Of a stretch of 64,000 nt of DNA, positions 18,363-27,842 are shown in pieces. The notes under the pieces were generated by a model. That model was not told the DNA's origin. It made no database searches and saw only the letters and a list, made by a program, of their open reading frames with translations. Within the stretch, counting starts at the first letter, position 1, and every line of letters starts with the position of its first letter. Made by a program: the position numbers and the translations under genes. The DNA lies in assembly GCF_020171315.1 (NCBI RefSeq), contig NZ_JAIUZP010000006.1, forward strand, positions 248,001-312,000. Direction: 5' to 3'. This stretch comes from Pseudooceanicola nanhaiensis (GTDB lineage: Bacteria; Pseudomonadota; Alphaproteobacteria; Rhodobacterales; Rhodobacteraceae).

Positions 18363-19408
18363 CCTTCCATCTCCGCCAGCAGGGCGGCCTGATCCTCGGC
18401 AATCAGCGCGTCGATGATCTCGTCCAGATCGCCCTGCATCACCTGATCCAGCTTGTAGAGCGTCAGGTTGATGCGGTGATCGGTCATGCGGCCCTGCGGG
18501 AAGTTGTAGGTGCGGATACGCTCCGACCGGTCGCCCGAGCCGACCTGGCTCTTGCGGGCGGCGGCGCGGTCGGCGTCGGCCTTCTGGCGCTGCATGTCGT
18601 AGAGCCGGGTCCGCAGCACCTGCATGGCGATGGCGCGGTTCTGGTGCTGGGACTTCTCCGACGAGGTCACCACGATCCCGGTGGGAATATGGGTGATCCG
18701 CACCGCCGAGTCGGTGGTGTTGACGTGCTGGCCGCCCGCGCCTGAGGCCCGCATCGTGTCGATGCGCAGGTCGTTCTGGTCGATGACGAGGTCGACCTCC
18801 TCGGCCTCGGGCAGGACGGCGACGGTGGCGGCGGAGGTGTGGATGCGCCCGCCCGATTCCGTGGCCGGCACGCGCTGCACCCGGTGGACGCCGGATTCGA
18901 ACTTCAGCCGGGCAAAGACGCCCTCGCCCTGCACGTTGGCGATGACCTCCTTTATGCCGCCCAGTTCGGTCTGGCTTTCCTCGACGATCTGGAAGCGCCA
19001 GCCGCGCCGCTCGGCGTAGCGTTGGTACATGCGCAGCAGGTCGCCCGCGAAAAGCGCCGCCTCGTCGCCCCCGGTGCCGGGGCGGATCTCGATCATCGCG
19101 GGGCGGGCGTCGGCGGCATCCTTGGGCAGCAGCGCCAGTTGCAGGGCGGTCTCCACCTCCGGCAGGCGGGCGCGCAGCCGGGGCAGTTCCTCCTCGGCGA
19201 GCGCCTTCATCTCGGGGTCGGAGAGCATCTCCTGCGCCTCTTCCAACTCGGCCCGCAGGGCGCTGTATTCGGCGATCTGGGCCACCACTGGGCGCAGCTC
19301 CGCATACTCGCGGCCAAGGGCTGCGATGTCGCCTCCGCCCTCGGCGAGGCGCGCCTCGAGATACTCGGAACGCTGGGTGATCTGGCGGAGCTTGTCGTCG
19401 GAAACCAT
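18359..19408 (-). CDS. prfA: Peptide chain release factor 1
   Basis: 349 residues. The stop-codon recognition motif PAT ([13 protein letters not shown]) marks RF1 rather than RF2, and the peptidyl-transfer loop has GGQ in SGAGGQHVN. It terminates translation at UAA/UAG. The start ATG at 19408 gives [20 protein letters not shown], typical for the family. It is first gene of the prfA-prmC operon. Confidence 0.97.
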   Translation of the reverse strand: MVSDDKLRQITQRSEYLEARLAEGGGDIAALGREYAELRPVVAQIAEYSALRAELEEAQEMLSDPEMKALAEEELPRLRARLPEVETALQLALLPKDAADARPAMIEIRPGTGGDEAALFAGDLLRMYQRYAERRGWRFQIVEESQTELGGIKEVIANVQGEGVFARLKFESGVHRVQRVPATESGGRIHTSAATVAVLPEAEEVDLVIDQNDLRIDTMRASGAGGQHVNTTDSAVRITHIPTGIVVTSSEKSQHQNRAIAMQVLRTRLYDMQRQKADADRAAARKSQVGSGDRSERIRTYNFPQGRMTDHRINLTLYKLDQVMQGDLDEIIDALIAEDQAALLAEMEG

Positions 19409-19676
19409 GGGACTGCTTCCCCTATCGGTTCGTTTTGGTCAAGGGCCCGCAACGTGGTAGGATGAGCGTGGCAGAGGAGGAGGACCGATGCCCGTATGTT
19501 CCCAGAGATTCAGGGCCGCGCCGCCCGTATCACGCCCCGCGCCACGGGCCGCGCCGCCCGTGATCGCCCGCGTCGGGGCGCTGTGGCGGTCTTTGACGGC
19601 CGGGGCGGTGTGGCGGATGTTGCGCATCGACGCGCTGCGCCAAATGCAGCGCCCAAAGCCGCTGTCCCCGTCGACT

Positions 19677-19746
19677 GTCCCGCCCGGCCGTGAGGCCGGG
19701 CCGCGCCCGACCCTCCCCCAAGGGAGGGCGCCTTGCGCCCCCCCGA
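19677..19746 (-). repeat. REP-like palindromic element, copy A (minus orientation)
   Basis: Reading the minus strand: hairpin GGGCGC-AAG-GCGCCC, spacer CTCCCTTG, core GGGGGAGGGTCGGGCGCGGCC, variable stem CCGGCC-TCA-GGCCGG, closing GGGCGGG. The same layout occurs at 41728-41800 and 59916-60021 with different but still complementary stem sequences. It lies in the 19409-19850 gap. Apart from this element the gap holds an open frame from a strong ribosome site at about 19476 (see findings). Confidence 0.6.
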
Positions 19747-19850
19747 GGCTCGGGCGCGGCCCTTTGGGCTGGTCGGTGGGGCTGGACGGGCTGGCGGCTC
19801 ATACGGAATTTTTGGACCCGGAGGCACGCTGCAGACGTCCAGCTAGGTCC

Positions 19851-20147
19851 GTGGCACCCCTCGCCCTCCTCAGCCTCACGCTTGCAAGCCTCGCGCCGCT
19901 CCCCGCGCAGGCCGACATCAAGCGTGGCACCAAGGTGATCGAGTGCTATTGCACCGGCACGCAGGGCGAGCGGCACGAGTTGGGCGACATCATCTGCCTG
20001 CACGTCGACAGCAGAGACTTCACCGCGCAATGCCAGATGTCGCTGAACGTGCCCATGTGGCGGGAGCTGAACGAGGGCTGCGCCAATGCGCTCTACACCC
20101 CGCGCCCCGCGACACCGGACTTCACACCCATTCCGCGCAGGGGCTAG
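19851..20147 (+). CDS. Small secreted Cys-rich conserved hypothetical protein
   Basis: 98 residues if started at the GTG at 19851, which leads straight into a signal peptide (LALLSLTLASLAPLPAQA). The mature part has five cysteines (ECYC, IICL, AQCQ, EGCA) and ends in a Pro/Thr-rich tail. I recall similar short proteins in other Rhodobacteraceae but no function. The frame stays open upstream to 19488 through a repeat element; that extension has no protein-like character near the repeat and would bury the signal peptide, so I excluded it. It is convergent with the lipoprotein gene. Confidence 0.65.
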   Translation: MAPLALLSLTLASLAPLPAQADIKRGTKVIECYCTGTQGERHELGDIICLHVDSRDFTAQCQMSLNVPMWRELNEGCANALYTPRPATPDFTPIPRRG

Positions 20148-20151
20148 CCCC

Positions 20152-20634
20152 TCAACGAGCGGCGGTCTGGACGATCTGGTACTGGTCCCCGCCGCGCCGG
20201 ATCACGCAGGTGCCCGAGGTCCGCGTCGGCAGCACCCGGGTGATGGCAGGCGTCACCTGCGCGGCCACCTGCTCGGAGCAGACCGGCAGGCTCACCCGTT
20301 CATAGCCGCGATCCGCCATGCACTGACGCTCCACCGTGGCGCGCAGCCCCTCGTTGGCATCATAGGTGTAGACCCGGGGCGGCAGCCGCCGATAGCCGCC
20401 GGGACGGCAGGCCCCGGCCGCATTGCAGACCGGCGGCAGGGCGATCACGTCGCCATAATCGTAATCCCGCTCGATCCGCACCGGCGCCTGCTTGTAGGCC
20501 GCCGTCTCGCAGGCCAGCTCATCGGCCTTGGCGCGGCTGACCTCTGCCCCGTCGCGATAATAAAGCGAATAGCTGCCACAGGCCCCCAAGGCCAACAGCA
20601 GGGCCAGCCCCACGGTGCTCCGGATCGGTTTCAT
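20152..20634 (-). CDS. Putative outer-membrane lipoprotein of unknown function
   Basis: 160 residues with a type II signal peptide and lipobox LALGAC (Cys at about residue 20). The mature part has Tyr-rich (SYSLYYRDG, RDYDYGD) and Cys-containing segments (CETAAY, VCNAAGACRPGGYRRLPP, ERQCMADRGY) and no family I can name. The residue after Cys is Gly, which favours outer-membrane sorting. It is divergent from trkA with about 150 bases between. Confidence 0.78.
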   Translation of the reverse strand: MKPIRSTVGLALLLALGACGSYSLYYRDGAEVSRAKADELACETAAYKQAPVRIERDYDYGDVIALPPVCNAAGACRPGGYRRLPPRVYTYDANEGLRATVERQCMADRGYERVSLPVCSEQVAAQVTPAITRVLPTRTSGTCVIRRGGDQYQIVQTAAR

Positions 20635-20788
20635 GGCAGATATCTCCCGTTATCTTTCCTCATCTTAGCCCCGCGTCCGGGCCGGAGACAATTGAATTGA
20701 CCGGCCCCAACCCTTCTGTCATGCACGGAGGTCATGAGACGGGTGCCTTGCGCGCCCTGACACGCCCCGAGGATCCAAGGCGAGCTTC

Positions 20789-22165
20789 ATGAAGGTCATC
20801 ATCTGCGGCGCGGGCCAGGTCGGCTGGCAGATCGCCCGCCACCTGTCCGGCGAAAGAAACGACGTGACAGTGGTGGACAACAATCCCGAACTTGTGCGGC
20901 GCGCGACGGAAACGCTCGACGTGCAGGGCATTGCGGGCTTTGCCTCCTACCCCGACGTGCTGAGCCAGGCCGGCGCCCGGGACGCGGACATGATCATCGC
21001 CGCGACCTATTCGGACGAGGTCAACATGGTCACCTGCCAGGTGGCCCACTCCGTCTTCTCGATCCCGCGCAAGATCGCCCGGCTGCGGTCGAAATCCTAC
21101 CTCGATGCGATTTATTCCGATCTCTACCGGCGCGATCACATGCCCATCGACGTGGTGATCAGCCCCGAACGCGAAGTGGCCGAGGCCGCTCTGCAACGCC
21201 TTTCCGCCCCCGCCGCCTTCGACATCGAGACCTTCCTCGACGGTCAGGCGCAGCTCCTCGGCATCTCGATCGAGGCCGACTGCCCGGTGGTGAACACGCC
21301 GCTGCGCCAGTTGACCGATCTCTTCTCGACCCTGCGCGCCGTGGTCGTGGGCATCCGCCGCGACGGCCGTCTCTTCGCGCCCGAGCCCGGCGACCAGCTG
21401 TTCCCGCACGACGATTGCTATGTCTTCGTGGTCAACGAGGACGTGCACCGCACGCTGGAAATCTTCGGCAAGACCACCAAGACGCAGGAACGCCTCGTCA
21501 TCGTGGGCGGCGGCAACGTCGGCCTCGCCGTGGCCCGCACGCTGGAGGAGAAGGCGCAGCGCGTCCGCTCAAAGGTGATCGAGAAGAACCGCAAGACCGC
21601 CGAAAAGGCCGCCGACGCTCTGGAGCGCACGATCGTGCTGAACGGCGACGGGCTCGACTCGGCGCTGCTGGCCGAGGCCGGGATCAACCGCGCCGATGCG
21701 ATCCTTTGCGTCACCGACGACGACAAGACCAACATGCTGGCCGCGGTGCGCGCCAAGGCGCAGGGCTGCCCGATGGCCATTGCCCTCGTGAACGACCCGA
21801 CGCTGGTGCCCCTGATGGGCCCGCTGGGGATCGACGCCTACATCAACCCGCGCGCCACCACCGTCAGCTCGATCCTGCGCCACGTGCGTCATGGCCGGGT
21901 GCGCGGCGTCTATTCCATCGGCGACGCCGAGGCCGAGGTGATCGAGGCCGAGGTGCTCTCCACCAGCCCCATCGCCGGGCAGATCATCCGCGACATCGAC
22001 TTCCCCGAAGGCGTGCTCGTCGGCGGGATCCTGAAGAACGGCGTGGTGAAGAAACCGGCCGGCAACACCCGCGTGGACGAGGGCGACGTGATCGTGATCT
22101 TCTCGCTCACCTCGGACGTGCCGGAGGTCGAGCGCCTGCTGCAGGTCTCGATCGACTACTTCTAG
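20789..22165 (+). CDS. trkA: Trk potassium uptake regulatory subunit TrkA
   Basis: 458 residues made of two tandem RCK units. Each has a Rossmann nucleotide-binding half (VIICGAGQVGWQIARHL near residue 3; VIVGGGNVGLAVARTL near residue 235) and a C-terminal ligand-binding half. TrkA sits under the TrkH channel in the cytoplasm and gates it in response to ATP/ADP and NAD(H). It is followed 4 bases later by trkH. Confidence 0.96.
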   Translation: MKVIICGAGQVGWQIARHLSGERNDVTVVDNNPELVRRATETLDVQGIAGFASYPDVLSQAGARDADMIIAATYSDEVNMVTCQVAHSVFSIPRKIARLRSKSYLDAIYSDLYRRDHMPIDVVISPEREVAEAALQRLSAPAAFDIETFLDGQAQLLGISIEADCPVVNTPLRQLTDLFSTLRAVVVGIRRDGRLFAPEPGDQLFPHDDCYVFVVNEDVHRTLEIFGKTTKTQERLVIVGGGNVGLAVARTLEEKAQRVRSKVIEKNRKTAEKAADALERTIVLNGDGLDSALLAEAGINRADAILCVTDDDKTNMLAAVRAKAQGCPMAIALVNDPTLVPLMGPLGIDAYINPRATTVSSILRHVRHGRVRGVYSIGDAEAEVIEAEVLSTSPIAGQIIRDIDFPEGVLVGGILKNGVVKKPAGNTRVDEGDVIVIFSLTSDVPEVERLLQVSIDYF

Positions 22166-22169
22166 ACCC

Positions 22170-23690
22170 ATGCTGGCGCAGCTCGAGAAACAGCCGATCC
22201 TGATCCTGCTGACCGGGATCACCTGCACCTCGATGCTGGTGCCGGCGCTGGTGGCGCTGATCCAGCAGGATCACCTCGTCGCGCGCTCCTTCCTCTACAC
22301 GGCGCTTCTGGGCAACTTCATCTGCGTGATGATCGGCATTGCCCGCTCCACCACGCCGCGCCCGCGCCGCAAGGCGGACCTGCAGGCGCTGCTGGGGCTG
22401 CTGCTGGCCTTCCTGCTGCTGCCCATCGTGCTGGCCGTGCCCTTCCACGAGGGGCTGCGCACCACGACCTTCACCAACGCCTACTTCGAGATGGTGTCGA
22501 GCTTCACCACCACCGGGGCCACGCTCTTCCGCGAGCCGGGCCGCCTGCCCGAGGCGCTGCACCTGTGGCGGGCACAGGTCGGCTGGATGGGCGGGCTGCT
22601 GATCTGGCTTGCCGCCGCCGCGATCATGGCGCCGCTCTCGCTCGGCGGGTTCGAGGTGACCTCTGCCGCGCCGCTCGACGAGATCCAGACCCGGCTCGAC
22701 CGGTTCGACCGCCCGCCCCCGACCCGCCGCCTGCTGCGCCTCGCCGGGCAGCTGGCCCCGGTCTATGTCGGGCTGACGGCGCTGCTGTGCCTGTTGCTGC
22801 TGATCAGCGGCGAGCGGCCGATGATCGCCGTCACCCATGCCATGTCCACGCTTTCGACAAGCGGAATTTCGCTGGTGGGCGGGCTCAAGAACGGGTCCTC
22901 CGGCTTCTGGGGCGAGGTGCTGATCTTCCTCTTCCTGATCTTCGCCCTCTCGCGCTCCACCTTCGCCAATGACACCGCCGTGCAGCGGCAGGCGATTCAC
23001 CGCGATCCGGAACTGCGCCTCGCGGCGGTGATCATCGTCGGCGTGCCCCTGCTGCTCTTCCTGCGGCACTGGATCGGCGCCTTCGACGTGAAGGCCGGCG
23101 AGGAACTGGGCAATGCGCTCGGCGCGCTCTGGGGCAGCGTCTTTACTGTGATCTCCTTCCTCAGCACCACCGGCTTCGAAAGCGCCAGCTGGGAGACCGC
23201 CCAGAACTGGTCCGGGCTGAACACGCCCGGAGAGATCCTCATGGGCCTTGCGATCATGGGCGGCGGCGTCGCCACCACCGCCGGCGGGGTCAAGCTGATG
23301 CGGGTCTTTGCCCTTTATCTCAACGGCCTGCGCGAGATGGAGCGCCTCGTCCACCCGTCGTCGATCAGCGGCATGGGCACGCTGAACCGCCGCATGAGCC
23401 GCGATGGCGCCTTCCATGCCTGGCTCTTCTTCATGCTCTTCGCGATCACCATCGCGGTCGGCACCGCGGTACTGGCCCTGCTCGGCTCCTCCTTCGAGGC
23501 CGCGATGGTGCTGGCCATCGCCGCGCTGACCAACACCGGTCCGCTGATCAACATGGCCGCCGATGTGCCCGTGCCGCTGATCGAACTGGGCGATCCGGCC
23601 AAGCTGGTGCTCTGCCTGATCATGATCATGGGACGACTCGAACTGCTGGCAATTATCGCACTTGCGAACGCCGACCTCTGGCGCGACTGA
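22170..23690 (+). CDS. trkH: Trk potassium uptake channel subunit TrkH
   Basis: 506 residues, polytopic. The four pore-loop filter regions are visible: SFTTTGATLF, TLSTSGISLV, FLSTTGFESA and LTNTGPLIN. Each carries the TG step of the superfamily of K+ transporters. It forms the inner-membrane K+ pathway with TrkA. It starts 4 bases after the trkA stop, so the pair is one operon. Confidence 0.96.
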   Translation: MLAQLEKQPILILLTGITCTSMLVPALVALIQQDHLVARSFLYTALLGNFICVMIGIARSTTPRPRRKADLQALLGLLLAFLLLPIVLAVPFHEGLRTTTFTNAYFEMVSSFTTTGATLFREPGRLPEALHLWRAQVGWMGGLLIWLAAAAIMAPLSLGGFEVTSAAPLDEIQTRLDRFDRPPPTRRLLRLAGQLAPVYVGLTALLCLLLLISGERPMIAVTHAMSTLSTSGISLVGGLKNGSSGFWGEVLIFLFLIFALSRSTFANDTAVQRQAIHRDPELRLAAVIIVGVPLLLFLRHWIGAFDVKAGEELGNALGALWGSVFTVISFLSTTGFESASWETAQNWSGLNTPGEILMGLAIMGGGVATTAGGVKLMRVFALYLNGLREMERLVHPSSISGMGTLNRRMSRDGAFHAWLFFMLFAITIAVGTAVLALLGSSFEAAMVLAIAALTNTGPLINMAADVPVPLIELGDPAKLVLCLIMIMGRLELLAIIALANADLWRD

Positions 23691-23818
23691 CGCAAAGAAG
23701 TTACATGCTCGCTACGGTCCTGATTTGGGCTGGAAACTCCCAATCCGGCACCGCATAATCAGCCGGAAGGAACACGGGGCGAGCCGATCGCGGCCGAAGA
23801 AAGAAAAAAGGTATAGAA

Positions 23819-24058
23819 ATGGCTTCCGACCGCCAGAATTTGCAAGACGCATTCCTCAATCATGTGCGTAAAACGAAGGTCCCAGTTACGATCTTCCTCA
23901 TCAACGGTGTGAAGCTGCAGGGCGTGATCACCTGGTTCGACAACTTCTGCGTGCTGCTGCGCCGCGACGGTCAGTCGCAGCTCGTCTACAAGCACGCGAT
24001 CTCGACCATCATGCCGGCCCAGCCGATCAGCCTCTACGAAGGCGAAGACAACTCTTGA
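23819..24058 (+). CDS. hfq: RNA chaperone Hfq
   Basis: 79 residues, the short form without a long C-terminal tail. The Sm1 motif [21 protein letters not shown] and Sm2 motif [10 protein letters not shown] are intact. Hfq hexamers pair small RNAs with their mRNA targets. It has its own leader of about 130 bases after trkH, with AAAAAAGG before the start. Its stop codon overlaps the start of hflX, the usual hfq-hflX arrangement. Confidence 0.97.
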   Translation: MASDRQNLQDAFLNHVRKTKVPVTIFLINGVKLQGVITWFDNFCVLLRRDGQSQLVYKHAISTIMPAQPISLYEGEDNS

Positions 24059-25329
24059 TCCCACACGACAAGGCGCCGACGCGCGCCTGGGTTCTGCATC
24101 CCGACATCGCGCGCTCCGAGCTGCGCCACGCCCCCGAATATGCCCTGGCAGAAGCGGTCTCTCTGGCCCATGCCCTGCCGGGGCTCGAGGTCGTGGGCCA
24201 GAACATGGTGCGCCTGGCAAAACCCGTCCCCGCGACGCTCTTCGGCTCCGGCAAGGTCGCCGAACTGAAGGAGCTGCTGAAGGCCCACGAGGTCGAGCTG
24301 GTCCTGATCGACGGCCCGGTGACCCCGGTCCAGCAGCGCAACCTCGAAAAGCAATGGGGCGTGAAGCTTCTCGACCGGACCGGGCTGATCCTCGAGATCT
24401 TCTCGGACCGCGCGCGCACCCGTGAGGGCGTGCTGCAGGTCGAACTGGCAGCCCTCGCCTATCAGCGCACCCGGCTGGTGCGGGCCTGGACCCACCTTGA
24501 ACGGCAGCGCGGCGGGCTCGGCTTCGTCGGCGGCCCCGGGGAAACCCAGATCGAGGCCGACCGCCGCGCCATCGACGAACAGATGGTGCGCCTGCGCCGC
24601 CAGCTGGAGAAGGTGGTCAAGACGCGCGAGCTGCACCGCTCGGCCCGCGCCAAGGTGCCCTTCCCGATCGTGGCCCTCGTCGGCTACACCAACGCGGGCA
24701 AGTCGACGCTCTTCAACCGGCTCACCGGGGCCGACGTGCTGGCCAAGGACATGCTCTTCGCCACGCTGGACCCGACCATGCGGCGGCTGAAGCTGCCCGA
24801 GGGCACCGAGGTCATCCTCTCCGACACCGTGGGCTTCATCTCCGACCTGCCGACCCAGCTCGTCGCGGCCTTCCGGGCCACGCTCGAAGAGGTGCTGGAG
24901 GCGGACGTGATCCTGCATGTGCGCGACATCGCCCACCCCGAGACCCGGGAACAGGCCGCGGACGTGGAGGACATCCTCGCCTCGCTCGGCGTGCGCGAGG
25001 AGGTGCCGCTGATCGAGGTCTGGAACAAGATCGACCTCGTGCCCGCCGAAGACCGCCCTGCCCTCGAAGGCCGGGCGGAGCGCGAGGAAAACGTCAAGGC
25101 GATCTCCGCCATCACCGGAGAGGGGCTCGACGCGCTGCTGGCGCAGGTCTCCGACGCGGTGGCGACGGAGCGGCGCTCCGCAACGCTGACGCTGGCCTTC
25201 GCCGATGGCAAACGCCGCGCCTGGCTCTTCGAACAGGGCGTGATCCAATCCGAGCGCCAGACCGAAGAGGGCTACGAGATCGACGTGATCTGGACGCCCA
25301 CCCAGGCCCGGCGCTACGAGGCGCTCTGA
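24055..25329 (+). CDS. hflX: GTPase HflX
   Basis: 424 residues. The N-terminal HflX domain contains [25 protein letters not shown] and the Gly-rich [15 protein letters not shown]. The G domain has G1 [13 protein letters not shown]3 DTVGFI and G4 NKID. HflX splits or rescues stalled 70S ribosomes. The start is a TTG at 24055 that overlaps the hfq TGA, implying translational coupling. No ATG lies near the conserved N-terminus. Confidence 0.94.
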   Translation: MIPHDKAPTRAWVLHPDIARSELRHAPEYALAEAVSLAHALPGLEVVGQNMVRLAKPVPATLFGSGKVAELKELLKAHEVELVLIDGPVTPVQQRNLEKQWGVKLLDRTGLILEIFSDRARTREGVLQVELAALAYQRTRLVRAWTHLERQRGGLGFVGGPGETQIEADRRAIDEQMVRLRRQLEKVVKTRELHRSARAKVPFPIVALVGYTNAGKSTLFNRLTGADVLAKDMLFATLDPTMRRLKLPEGTEVILSDTVGFISDLPTQLVAAFRATLEEVLEADVILHVRDIAHPETREQAADVEDILASLGVREEVPLIEVWNKIDLVPAEDRPALEGRAEREENVKAISAITGEGLDALLAQVSDAVATERRSATLTLAFADGKRRAWLFEQGVIQSERQTEEGYEIDVIWTPTQARRYEAL

Positions 25330-25332
25330 CCT

Positions 25333-25405
25333 CCATCCACTGTTCGAAAATATCCTCGGGGGGATTCGCCCGCGCAAGCGGGCCAAGGGGGGCAGACAGC
25401 CCCCC
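25333..25405 (+). terminator. Tandem-hairpin terminator element, copy 1 (after hflX)
   Basis: It begins 4 bases after hflX with a lead sequence TCCACTGTTCGAAAATATCC and G-run. Two hairpins follow: GCCCGC-GCAA-GCGGGC (25368-25383) and GGGGGG-CAGACAG-CCCCCC (25387-25405). A second copy of the same layout lies at 34680-34752 after eda. Probably the hflX terminator; there is no U-tract in this copy. Confidence 0.55.
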
Positions 25406-25445
25406 ATTCCCGCTCTCCAACTGGCACGCCGCCCCTGACGGCCAC

Positions 25446-25495
25446 CAAGAATTTTAAGAAAAATTCTTGAGAAAAGTCTTGTTTCAAGACTTTTC
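25446..25495. repeat. Paired AT-rich hairpins between convergent hflX and agmatinase genes
   Basis: Two perfect stem-loops sit back to back: CAAGAATTTT-AAGA-AAAATTCTTG (25446-25469) and GAAAAGTCTTG-TTT-CAAGACTTTTC (25471-25495). They stand out as an A/T island in GC-rich DNA. A related pair lies at 49721-49766. They may terminate transcription in both directions. Confidence 0.6.
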
Positions 25496-25583
25496 CCGCC
25501 CGGATCGACGGGTGCGCCTCCCGTCGGGGATCAGCCCCAGAGGGCCCCGATGGCAGCCCCCGAGACAGCCCCGGAACGCCCCT

Positions 25584-26549
25584 TCAGCCCTTACGCCGGG
25601 TCCAGGCCCAGAGACAGATGATCTCCATCGCCACATGGGCCCCCGCAATGGCGGTGGCGCCGGTGGTGTCGAAGGGCGGAGAGACCTCGACGATATCGCC
25701 GCCCTGCAGGTTGATGCCCGCAAGGCCCCGCAGGATCGCTGCCGCCTGCGCCGAGGACAGCCCGCCCCAGACCGGCGTGCCGGTGCCGGGCGCAAAGGCC
25801 GGATCGAGGCAGTCGATGTCGAAACTCAGGTAGCAGGGCCGGTCGCCGACGATCTGCTTCACCTTCGCCGCCACGGCCTTGTTGCCGATCTCATGCACCT
25901 CGGGCGCGTCGATGATGTTCATGCCCCAGGCGTTGTCGTTCACCGTGCGGATGCCGATCTGGACCGAGGTCGCCGGGTCGATCAGACCCAGCTTGATCGC
26001 CTTGTAGAACATCGTCCCGTGGTCGATCCGGCTCAGGTCGTCATCCTGCCAGGTGTCGGAATGGGCATCGAAATGCACCAGCGACAGGGGGCCGAACTTC
26101 TCCGCATAGGCCTTGAGGATCGGGAAGGAGATGTAGTGGTCCCCGCCAAGCGCCACCGAGGCCGCGCCCTGATCGAGGATGCCCTTGATATGCGCGGTCA
26201 GCGCATCGGGGAACTCTGCCACCTTGGCGTAGTCGAAGGCCAGATCGCCGTAGTCCGCGATCGCGAAGTCCCCCAGCGGATCGAAACCCCAGCCATAGGG
26301 CGGATCGTAGGGTTGCAGGGTAGAAGCCTCGCGGATCGCCCGGGGGCCGAGGCGCGTGCCGGTGCGGTTGGTCACCGCCTGGTCGAAGGGCACGCCGGTC
26401 ACGGCGAGGTCCACGCCGGTCAGGTCCTTGGTATAGCGCCGCCGCAGGAAGGAGGGCGCGCCGCCAAAGGCGTTCTCGTAGCTGAGCCCGCGCAGCTCCG
26501 CCCGGGTGAAGGCCTGATCAACCTGTGTCTTCGCGTCTTCGAGTGCCAT
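25584..26549 (-). CDS. speB: Agmatinase / ureohydrolase family enzyme
   Basis: 321 residues. The binuclear Mn ligands are all present: GGDHY, HFDAHSDTW and FDIDCLDPAFAPG. This is the arginase/agmatinase family; the sequence around the site is closest to agmatinase (agmatine to putrescine and urea), but guanidino-acid hydrolases share these motifs. The start is the ATG at 26549 with GGGGGAA before it; an upstream in-frame ATG lacks a ribosome site. It is downstream of an M20 amidohydrolase gene on the same strand. Confidence 0.88.
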   Translation of the reverse strand: MALEDAKTQVDQAFTRAELRGLSYENAFGGAPSFLRRRYTKDLTGVDLAVTGVPFDQAVTNRTGTRLGPRAIREASTLQPYDPPYGWGFDPLGDFAIADYGDLAFDYAKVAEFPDALTAHIKGILDQGAASVALGGDHYISFPILKAYAEKFGPLSLVHFDAHSDTWQDDDLSRIDHGTMFYKAIKLGLIDPATSVQIGIRTVNDNAWGMNIIDAPEVHEIGNKAVAAKVKQIVGDRPCYLSFDIDCLDPAFAPGTGTPVWGGLSSAQAAAILRGLAGINLQGGDIVEVSPPFDTTGATAIAGAHVAMEIICLWAWTRRKG

Positions 26550-26615
26550 CCGTTCCCCCTGGCTCACGTCATCAAGTCCGGAGCGATATGCCCCGCTGTC
26601 TGTCTTCTGCCGGCC

Positions 26616-27776
26616 TCACGTGCCGAGCGGCTGCGCCATCTCGACCAGCTTCACGAAGTAGCTCGCCCCGATCGGGGCCACCTCGTCGTTGAAGTCGTAA
26701 TCCGGCTGGTGCAGCCCGGCAGTATCGCCCTGCCCCATGAAGATGAAGGCTCCCGGGCGGGCCTGCAACAGGAAGGAGAAATCCTCGGCCCCCATTTCGC
26801 GGAAGTCCTCGATCTGCGCCTCGCCGGTCACGGCCCGGGCCGCCTCGACCGCGAATGCGGCCTTGTCGGCGTGGTTGATCGTCGCCGGGTACCAGCGTTC
26901 ATAGATCAGCTCTGCCTCGACGTTGAAGGCGGCGGCGGTGCCCGCGACGATCTCCTTCATGCGCTTCTCCACCATGTCCTGCACGGCCGGGTCGTAGGTG
27001 CGCACGGTGCCGTTGATATAGGCGGTTTCCGGCACGATATTCTCGGCCGAGCCCGCGTGGATCTGGGTGACCGAGATCACGAGGTCGTCGAGCGCATAGT
27101 GGTTCCGGCTGGAAATCGTCTGGATCGCCTGGATCGTGGCCACGGCGGCCGGGATCGGATCGCGGGTTTCCTGCGGGTTGGCGGCATGGCCGCCCTCGCC
27201 CTTCACATGGACGTGGAAGGTGTCGACCGCCGCCAGCATCGGCCCCGGCGAGGTCAGGAAATGCCCCACGGGCATGCCGGGCGTGTTGTGCAACCCATAG
27301 ACCTGCGCGATCTCGAAGCGGTCCATGATGCCTTCCTCGACCATGACGCCCGCGCCGCCGCCGTCCTCTTCCGCAGGCTGGAAGATCAGCGCCACGCGGC
27401 CTGCGAAATTGCGCGTCTCGGCCAGGTACTTGGCCGCCCCCAGCAGCATCGCGGTGTGGCCGTCATGGCCGCAGGCATGCATCACGCCCGCGTTCTGCGA
27501 CGGGTAATCCACGCCCGAGGTCTCGGTGATCGGCAGCGCGTCCATATCGGCGCGCAGCCCGATGGTCGGCCCCGGCTCACGGCCCTCGATGATAGCGACG
27601 ATGCCGGTCTTGGCGATGCCGGGATGCACCTCGTCCACGCCGAATTCCGCCAGACGCTCCTGCACGAAGGCCGCGGTTTCATGCAGTTCGAAGGTCAGCT
27701 CGGGGTGGGCATGGAGATGCTGCCGCCATGCCTTCATCTCATCGGCAAAGCCAGCGATACGGTTGATGACGGGCAT
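26616..27776 (-). CDS. M20 family amidohydrolase (hippurate hydrolase / aminoacylase-like)
   Basis: 386 residues. Metal-site motifs of the M20D group are seen: MHACGHDGHTAML, QPAEEDGGGAGVMVEEG and the later EDFSFLLQARPGAFIFMG. The dimerisation lid domain lies between (VKGEGGHAANPQETRDPI). The enzymes cleave N-acyl or N-aryl-acyl amino acids, and are cytosolic. It lies directly upstream of the agmatinase gene; together they suggest degradation of arginine-derived or amidated nitrogen compounds, which is inference. Confidence 0.93.
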   Translation of the reverse strand: MPVINRIAGFADEMKAWRQHLHAHPELTFELHETAAFVQERLAEFGVDEVHPGIAKTGIVAIIEGREPGPTIGLRADMDALPITETSGVDYPSQNAGVMHACGHDGHTAMLLGAAKYLAETRNFAGRVALIFQPAEEDGGGAGVMVEEGIMDRFEIAQVYGLHNTPGMPVGHFLTSPGPMLAAVDTFHVHVKGEGGHAANPQETRDPIPAAVATIQAIQTISSRNHYALDDLVISVTQIHAGSAENIVPETAYINGTVRTYDPAVQDMVEKRMKEIVAGTAAAFNVEAELIYERWYPATINHADKAAFAVEAARAVTGEAQIEDFREMGAEDFSFLLQARPGAFIFMGQGDTAGLHQPDYDFNDEVAPIGASYFVKLVEMAQPLGT

Positions 27777-27842
27777 GGGTGGACTCCGGTTTCAGGGCGG
27801 TTCAGGTTGCCCGCGAGAGACCACAAAGCAGGAGCCGCCGCA

